64,000 nucleotides of DNA, from contig NZ_UUPU01000001.1 of NCBI RefSeq assembly GCF_900591205.1, positions 744,001 to 808,000 of the forward strand, read 5' to 3'. How positions within the stretch are numbered: position 1 is the stretch's first letter; the number at the start of each line of letters is the position of its first letter. Source of the stretch: Pseudomonas viridiflava. Lineage in GTDB: Bacteria > Pseudomonadota > Gammaproteobacteria > Pseudomonadales > Pseudomonadaceae. The position numbers and the translations under genes are program-made. Under the pieces are notes generated by a model. It saw only the letters and a list, made by a program, of their open reading frames with translations, was not told where the DNA came from and searched no databases. This document shows, piece by piece, positions 59,549 through 64,000 of the stretch.

Positions 59549-61519
59549 TCACACGCCAGCTGAGGTCGGGTTTGATGCGGAAACATTCTGTTTTAAGAGG
59601 TCGCGCATCTGTTTTGCTATCTGAATTTGCTCTTCAGCCGATAATCCTGGCTGCCTTGCTCTCTTGATGAGTTCATCGAGGGTCTGCGTGTGCTGACCCG
59701 CGGATAACCTAGTAATGGTGTCTAAAAACTGTTGTTCAAGGTTGTCGCCGTCAATTAGCCACTCCTTTTCCGCGAGCGCTCTCAATAAACGGCCTTGTTC
59801 GGTGCCATGCCAACGAGCCATCAGCTGAATAGAGTTTAGCTTAGGATTTTTCTGCATGGCTTCGATCAGGGCAATCAGCACCTGAGCGTAGGTGTTGCTC
59901 TCGTTGGCAAAATGTTCAGCGCTTTCAACCTTGCCCGCCAATTGCGGGTGGTGGATAAGCGTGCGCAGGGCGATCAGTGTCGGGGCCTCCACGGCCACCG
60001 GAGTGCGCGGGGCGTAAGCCTCATCGCGATCACCGCGTTTGCCGTTCTTGCTCCAGGGTTTCTTGTCCCATTTCTTGCCGCCGGCCCCCGGCTTCTTCGG
60101 CGTCCACTCTTGCTGGGGCGCGAAGGCGTCCTGCGGTTGGTGGAAGTCGGAATAGTCCGGCATGGCGTCGTAATCCATGCCTGGGTCGTAGACGGGTGGC
60201 GCATCCTGCGGCGCGCTGTGCACCAGCTGGCTGACGGCTTCACCGCTCAAGCCGGTGATTTCCAGCAGGCGCATGCGCATCAGTGACTTCAGGTTGGCGC
60301 CCGGCACTTTGTCGATCAGCGGCGCGGCGAGGGTGGCCATGTGGGCCTTGCCTTCGAGGGAGCGCGGGTCGGCTTCTTCGGTCAGTTGCTGGAAGAAATA
60401 GTCCGCCAGCGGCTGCGCATGTTGATTGATGCGTGCACGGAACGCGTCGGTGCCTTCGGAGCGGACCAGGGTATCCGGGTCTTCGCCTTCGGGCAGGAAT
60501 AGAAAGCGCGCTCGGCGCCCGTCCTGCAGGCTCGACAGCGTGGCTTCGAGCGCACGCCAGGCCGCATTGCGGCCGGCCTGGTCGCCGTCGAAGCAGAACA
60601 GCACGCTGGGCACTACGCGAAACAGGCGCTTCATGTGTTCTTCGCTGGTCGCGGTGCCCAGCGTGGCCACGGCGTTGCGCAGGCCCTGTTGGGCCAGGGC
60701 GATCACGTCCATATAGCCTTCAACCACGATGATCTCATCGAGGTTGCGATTGTTCTTGCGCGCCTCGAACAGCCCGTAAAGCTCCTGGCCCTTATGGAAT
60801 ACCGGGGTTTCCGGGGAGTTCAGGTACTTGGGCTTGTCGTCACCCAGCACGCGGCCGCCGAACGCGATGATGCGCCCACGGCTGTCGCGGATCGGGAACA
60901 TCACGCGGTCGCGGAAACGGTCATAGCGCTTGCCGGTCTCGGCGTTTTCGACCAGCAGGCCGGCGTCGATCATGGCTTTTTGCTGCAGGGTGTCGCTGCT
61001 CAAGTGTTTGTAGAGGTTGTCCCAGCCTGGCGGGGCAAAACCTAGGCCGAAGTCGCGGGCGATTTCACCGGTCAGGCCGCGACCCTTGAGGTAGTCGACG
61101 GCGGCCTTGCGCTGCGGATGGCTTTTGAGCGCCTGGCGATAGAAGTCAGCAGCGGCCGTCAGCAGCGGGTACAGCGGCGAATCGGTGGGTTGCCGCGGTT
61201 TGTGCGGGCGGCCACTTTCTTCGCGGGGGATTTCCATGCCGGCGGCTTTGGCCAGTTCCTCGACCGCCAGGGGAAAGTCCAGGTTGTCGTGGTCCATGAT
61301 GAAACCGAGGGCATTGCCGCCCGCGCCGCAGCCGAAGCAGTAATAGAACTGCTTGTCGGGGCTGACGCTGAACGAGGGCGTTTTTTCTTTGTGAAACGGG
61401 CAGCAGGCGGTGTAGTTCTTGCCGGCCTTTTTCATTTGCAGGCGCGAGCTGACAACATCGACGATGTCGGTGCGGTTCAGAAGGTCGTCAATAAAGCTCT
61501 GGGGAATTAGCCCGGCCAT
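59549..61519 (-). CDS. dnaG: DNA primase
   Basis: 656 residues. The CHC2 zinc finger is at the start (CPFHKEKTPSFSV...YYCFGCGAGG, residues 40-66). The Toprim core follows with VVEGYMDVIAL (near 265) and CFDGDQAGRNAAW (near 310); a Pro/Lys-rich linker (about 450-500) leads to a helicase-binding C-terminal domain. Makes RNA primers at the replication fork. Part of the rpsU-dnaG-rpoD region. Confidence 0.97.
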   Translation of the reverse strand: MAGLIPQSFIDDLLNRTDIVDVVSSRLQMKKAGKNYTACCPFHKEKTPSFSVSPDKQFYYCFGCGAGGNALGFIMDHDNLDFPLAVEELAKAAGMEIPREESGRPHKPRQPTDSPLYPLLTAAADFYRQALKSHPQRKAAVDYLKGRGLTGEIARDFGLGFAPPGWDNLYKHLSSDTLQQKAMIDAGLLVENAETGKRYDRFRDRVMFPIRDSRGRIIAFGGRVLGDDKPKYLNSPETPVFHKGQELYGLFEARKNNRNLDEIIVVEGYMDVIALAQQGLRNAVATLGTATSEEHMKRLFRVVPSVLFCFDGDQAGRNAAWRALEATLSSLQDGRRARFLFLPEGEDPDTLVRSEGTDAFRARINQHAQPLADYFFQQLTEEADPRSLEGKAHMATLAAPLIDKVPGANLKSLMRMRLLEITGLSGEAVSQLVHSAPQDAPPVYDPGMDYDAMPDYSDFHQPQDAFAPQQEWTPKKPGAGGKKWDKKPWSKNGKRGDRDEAYAPRTPVAVEAPTLIALRTLIHHPQLAGKVESAEHFANESNTYAQVLIALIEAMQKNPKLNSIQLMARWHGTEQGRLLRALAEKEWLIDGDNLEQQFLDTITRLSAGQHTQTLDELIKRARQPGLSAEEQIQIAKQMRDLLKQNVSASNPTSAGV

Positions 61520-61912
61520 GGCGTTCTCGTCATCACTGCGTGTAAATGAGGGCCCGTGAAGTGCTCAAGCGCACGTATCGAGTGCTCGAGCATCTAGCGT
61601 CTGCATGGGGTGTACGGAAGTGTATCTGCCGAATATTCACTGACGTTAGTTTCTAATCAGTCATCGGTGTGGAAATGTTGCCCCGGCGTCCGGTCTTGGC
61701 CAATGGCGGGCCTCGGAAGCGCCTCGGTGGGCACAGTCGACACAGTGGGTCGCCTGTTTACAGAATGAGTGTGCTCGTCAGTAGCCTTGTTAGGCTCGTC
61801 AGAAGAGACGCGCACCGCTGGCAAAAAGCCAGTCCTGACGTGTAAAGCAGTTGTCTCGGTCGCGTGTGCGGCGTCGACGGTGAAGCATCAAGCGATATCC
61901 GCAAATGCCAAC
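61520..61912. other. Gap between dnaG and rpsU without a gene
   Basis: About 390 bases. I see no gene. The stretch holds dnaG promoter space. A short inverted pair (CGAGTGCTCGAGCA) near 61578 is the only structure noticed. Some pseudomonads have a GatB/YqeY-type gene here; no such frame is present. Confidence 0.5.
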
Positions 61913-61933
61913 AGCCCGGCTGAGGGCCGGGCT
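61913..61933 (-). terminator. Terminator-like hairpin after rpsU
   Basis: AGCCCGGC-CCTCA-GCCGGGCT on the minus strand, about 30 bases past the rpsU stop, followed by only a weak T-rich stretch; it may reduce rather than stop read-through to dnaG. Confidence 0.65.
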
Positions 61934-61963
61934 TGGCAGAAGCTTGCTACGTAAGTCTGTGTA

Positions 61964-62179
61964 TTAGTACAGACGAACGGCGCGGCGCTGTTCGCGCTGA
62001 ACTTTCTTGGCGTGACGCTTAACAGCGGCTGCTGCTTTGCGCTTACGCTCAGAAGTTGGCTTCTCATAAAATTCGCGGCTACGAACTTCAGCCAGAACAC
62101 CGGCTTTTTCGCAGGAGCGCTTGAAACGACGCAGAGCTACGTCGAAGGGTTCGTTCTCTTTTACTTTGACGGCTGGCAT
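61964..62179 (-). CDS. rpsU: 30S ribosomal protein S21
   Basis: 71-residue S21: start [20 protein letters not shown], the [20 protein letters not shown] part, and a basic C-terminus ([19 protein letters not shown]). It helps initiation on the 30S subunit. Divergent from tsaD with ~200 bases between. Confidence 0.97.
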
Positions 62180-62382
62180 CCAGAGCTACCTTCTTTCATT
62201 ACCGGGAATCAACGTTCTCGTCGCAAAAAATTCGCGGCTGAGGTCGTCGGTTTTTAAGGGTTGCGGATGTTAACCCCTCATTGCCCGGAATGCAAAGCCT
62301 CTGATCGAAAACCGCTAGTCGGGAGGGGGAGTGGCGACTATTATGCGCGCCTTCGAATTCAGCCTCTACAAGGCGCAAACCC

Positions 62383-63408
62383 ATGCTAGTACTGGGACTT
62401 GAAACCTCCTGCGACGAAACCGGTGTCGCACTTTACGACAGTGAACGCGGGCTTCTGGCCGATGCGCTGTTCAGTCAGATCGACCTGCACCGCGCCTATG
62501 GCGGCGTGGTGCCGGAGCTGGCCAGCCGTGATCACGTCAAACGCATGCTGCCGTTGATTCGCCAGGTGTTGGACGAGGCCGGCTGCGTGCCGACCGAGAT
62601 CGACGCGATTGCCTACACCGCCGGCCCCGGATTGGTCGGAGCCCTTCTGGTTGGGGCCTCTTGCGCCCAGGCGCTGGCGTTTGCCTGGGGGATTCCGGCC
62701 CTGGGTGTGCACCATATGGAAGGGCATTTACTGGCGCCGATGCTGGAAAAAACACCGCCGCAGTTCCCGTTCGTCGCTTTGTTGGTTTCGGGTGGGCATA
62801 CGCAGCTGGTTCAGGTCGATGGGATCGGCCAATACACGCTGTTGGGCGAGTCCCTGGACGATGCCGCCGGTGAAGCGTTCGACAAGACCGCGAAGATGAT
62901 GGGCCTCAATTATCCTGGTGGTCCGGAAATCGCGCGTCTGGCCGAGAAAGGCGTGCCGGGCCGCTTCACCTTCCCGCGTCCGATGTGCGATCGCCCGGGC
63001 CTGATGTTCAGTTTCAGCGGTTTGAAAACCTCCGCGCTGAACACCTGGCAACAGAGCGTCAGCGCCGGGGACGACAGTGAGCAAGCCCGTTGCGACATCG
63101 CGCTGGCGTTCCAGCAGGCCGTGGTGGAGACTTTGACCATCAAGTGCAAGCGCGCCCTGAAGCAGGCGGGCATGAAGCGCCTGGTGATCGCCGGCGGCGT
63201 CAGCGCCAATAAGGCGTTGCGTGTTTCGCTGGAGAAAATGCTCGGCGACATGCGGGGTGATGTGTTCTACGCCCGCCCGGAATTCTGCACCGACAACGGC
63301 GCAATGATCGCCTATGCCGGTTGCCAGCGCCTACAGGCCGGGCAGCATGAAAGCCTGGCGATCAGCGTGCAGGCGCGCTGGCCGATGGAGCAGTTGTCGC
63401 CGCTGTAG
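62383..63408 (+). CDS. tsaD: tRNA threonylcarbamoyladenosine transferase TsaD
   Basis: 341-residue Kae1/Gcp family protein: start [20 protein letters not shown], metal-binding HHMEGH (near 111-116), [11 protein letters not shown] (near 134) and [13 protein letters not shown] (near 267). With TsaB, TsaC and TsaE it forms t6A on ANN-decoding tRNAs, including tRNA-Ile. Confidence 0.97.
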   Translation: MLVLGLETSCDETGVALYDSERGLLADALFSQIDLHRAYGGVVPELASRDHVKRMLPLIRQVLDEAGCVPTEIDAIAYTAGPGLVGALLVGASCAQALAFAWGIPALGVHHMEGHLLAPMLEKTPPQFPFVALLVSGGHTQLVQVDGIGQYTLLGESLDDAAGEAFDKTAKMMGLNYPGGPEIARLAEKGVPGRFTFPRPMCDRPGLMFSFSGLKTSALNTWQQSVSAGDDSEQARCDIALAFQQAVVETLTIKCKRALKQAGMKRLVIAGGVSANKALRVSLEKMLGDMRGDVFYARPEFCTDNGAMIAYAGCQRLQAGQHESLAISVQARWPMEQLSPL

Positions 63409-63440
63409 GTCGTCACGTGAGTCGGGCTCATCGCGGGTAT

Positions 63441-64000
63441 TTAAAAATGCCGTTCGCGCCCGGCAAACAGGTCGCGTAAATTGCCCCGGTGGCGCCAGAC
63501 GATCAGCAGTGTCAGCACGCTCATCGGCAGCAGCGCCGCCGGTTCCTGCCAGGCCAGCAGTGGCAGGGTGAGTGGGGTGGCGATCAGTGCGGCCAGCGAG
63601 CTGGTGCGGGTCAGGTAAAACGTGAGCAGCCAGGCCAGTACGGCCAGCAACGCTGCCGGAGGGTAAATCCCCAGCAGCATGCCGGCCGCCGTGGCAACGC
63701 CCTTGCCGCCGCGAAAGCGGAAATACAGCGGAAACAGATGGCCCAGGACGGCGCACACGCCCACCCAAGCCTGCTGTTGAAGGGTTAGTCCGGCGAGGCT
63801 GGCGATCAGCACGGGCAACAGGCCCTTGCAGACGTCGCCGAGCAGCGTCAGTACGGCGAGCTTCTTGCCGGCCAGGCGCAACATATTGGTGGCGCCGGCA
63901 TTGCCGGAGCCACTCATTCGCGGGTCGGGGTTTCCCGTCAGGCGGCTGAGCAAAATGGCGAAGGACAGCGAGCCGAGCAGGTAGGCGAGAATCGCCAGTG
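63441..64000 (-). CDS. plsY: Glycerol-3-phosphate acyltransferase PlsY (partial)
   Basis: The frame runs off the right edge: the last visible codons read ...[22 protein letters not shown], so the N-terminus lies beyond base 64000. Conserved parts present are [31 protein letters not shown] and four further membrane segments. It acylates glycerol-3-phosphate with acyl-phosphate at the inner membrane. Confidence 0.95.
   Translation of the reverse strand, partial: LAILAYLLGSLSFAILLSRLTGNPDPRMSGSGNAGATNMLRLAGKKLAVLTLLGDVCKGLLPVLIASLAGLTLQQQAWVGVCAVLGHLFPLYFRFRGGKGVATAAGMLLGIYPPAALLAVLAWLLTFYLTRTSSLAALIATPLTLPLLAWQEPAALLPMSVLTLLIVWRHRGNLRDLFAGRERHF

Noticed and set aside
1..64000. Search for CRISPR arrays, IS-element transposases and rRNA
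   Set aside because: No regularly spaced repeats, transposase genes or rRNA segments were seen in the window.

Overview
The window is a high-GC Pseudomonas chromosome segment. The gene order matches the P. fluorescens/P. putida group: pqqF-A-B-C-D-E, davA-davB-Lrp regulator, an rmcA-like sensor, rpoD, dnaG, rpsU, tsaD, plsY. I identified the organism from remembered gene order and protein similarity, not from a database search. About 37.5 kb of P2/HP1-type prophage (16188-53705) splits this conserved core.

Left chromosomal arm (1-16187): the C-terminus of a GGDEF protein; two tandem ~590-aa acyl-CoA dehydrogenases separated by a REP-type palindromic repeat; an RsmY-type small RNA with an exact GacA box (TGTAAG-N6-CTTACA) upstream and many GGA motifs; a LysR regulator; a class III aminotransferase; a Pmp3/YqaE membrane peptide; the PQQ operon with an attenuator after pqqA; and the lysine-to-5-aminovalerate genes davB/davA with their AsnC/Lrp-type regulator.

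Prophage (16188-53705): it sits in the 3' half of a tRNA-Ile2(CAU) gene, bounded by a 49-bp direct repeat. The intact tRNA is on the right. Paired TGTGGAC arm-type repeats lie just inside both ends. From the right end come the integrase, a small repressor, a nested-palindrome switch, a Cox-like protein, a large primase/ATPase and small early genes, an Ogr-type zinc-finger late activator, and then P2-type head genes (portal and terminase rightward; scaffold, capsid, gpM, gpL, gpR and gpS leftward). An HP1-like tail set follows (DUF2586 sheath, DUF2597 tube, DUF2590, J, I, His-rich fibre, hub, spike). The tail chaperone carries a textbook A AAA AAG -1 frameshift site. Two orphan DNA methyltransferases (N6-adenine type and C5-cytosine type) lie inside the late operons.

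The prophage's accessory cargo is the most interesting part. (a) An AT-rich pair encodes a GIY-YIG (T5orf172-like) protein and a HEPN-like protein with an R-x4-H motif, between the portal and ogr (43290-44716). (b) A 529-aa unknown with a PD-(D/E)XK-like signature lies between int and attR (51962-53551). (c) A PBECR/EndoU-ColicinE5-like nuclease candidate (17500-18267). (d) A family-25-like glycosyltransferase beside a membrane-anchored small protein (18466-19757). (e) An 80-aa gene directly behind a near-consensus LexA box (16610-16899). I infer that (a) and (b) are phage-defence or exclusion modules, (d) is surface conversion and (e) is an SOS-induction gene. None of these is proven by sequence alone.

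Right chromosomal arm (53706-64000): the tRNA, an RmcA-like periplasmic-sensor/PAS/GGDEF/EAL protein, rpoD, dnaG, rpsU, tsaD and a partial plsY.
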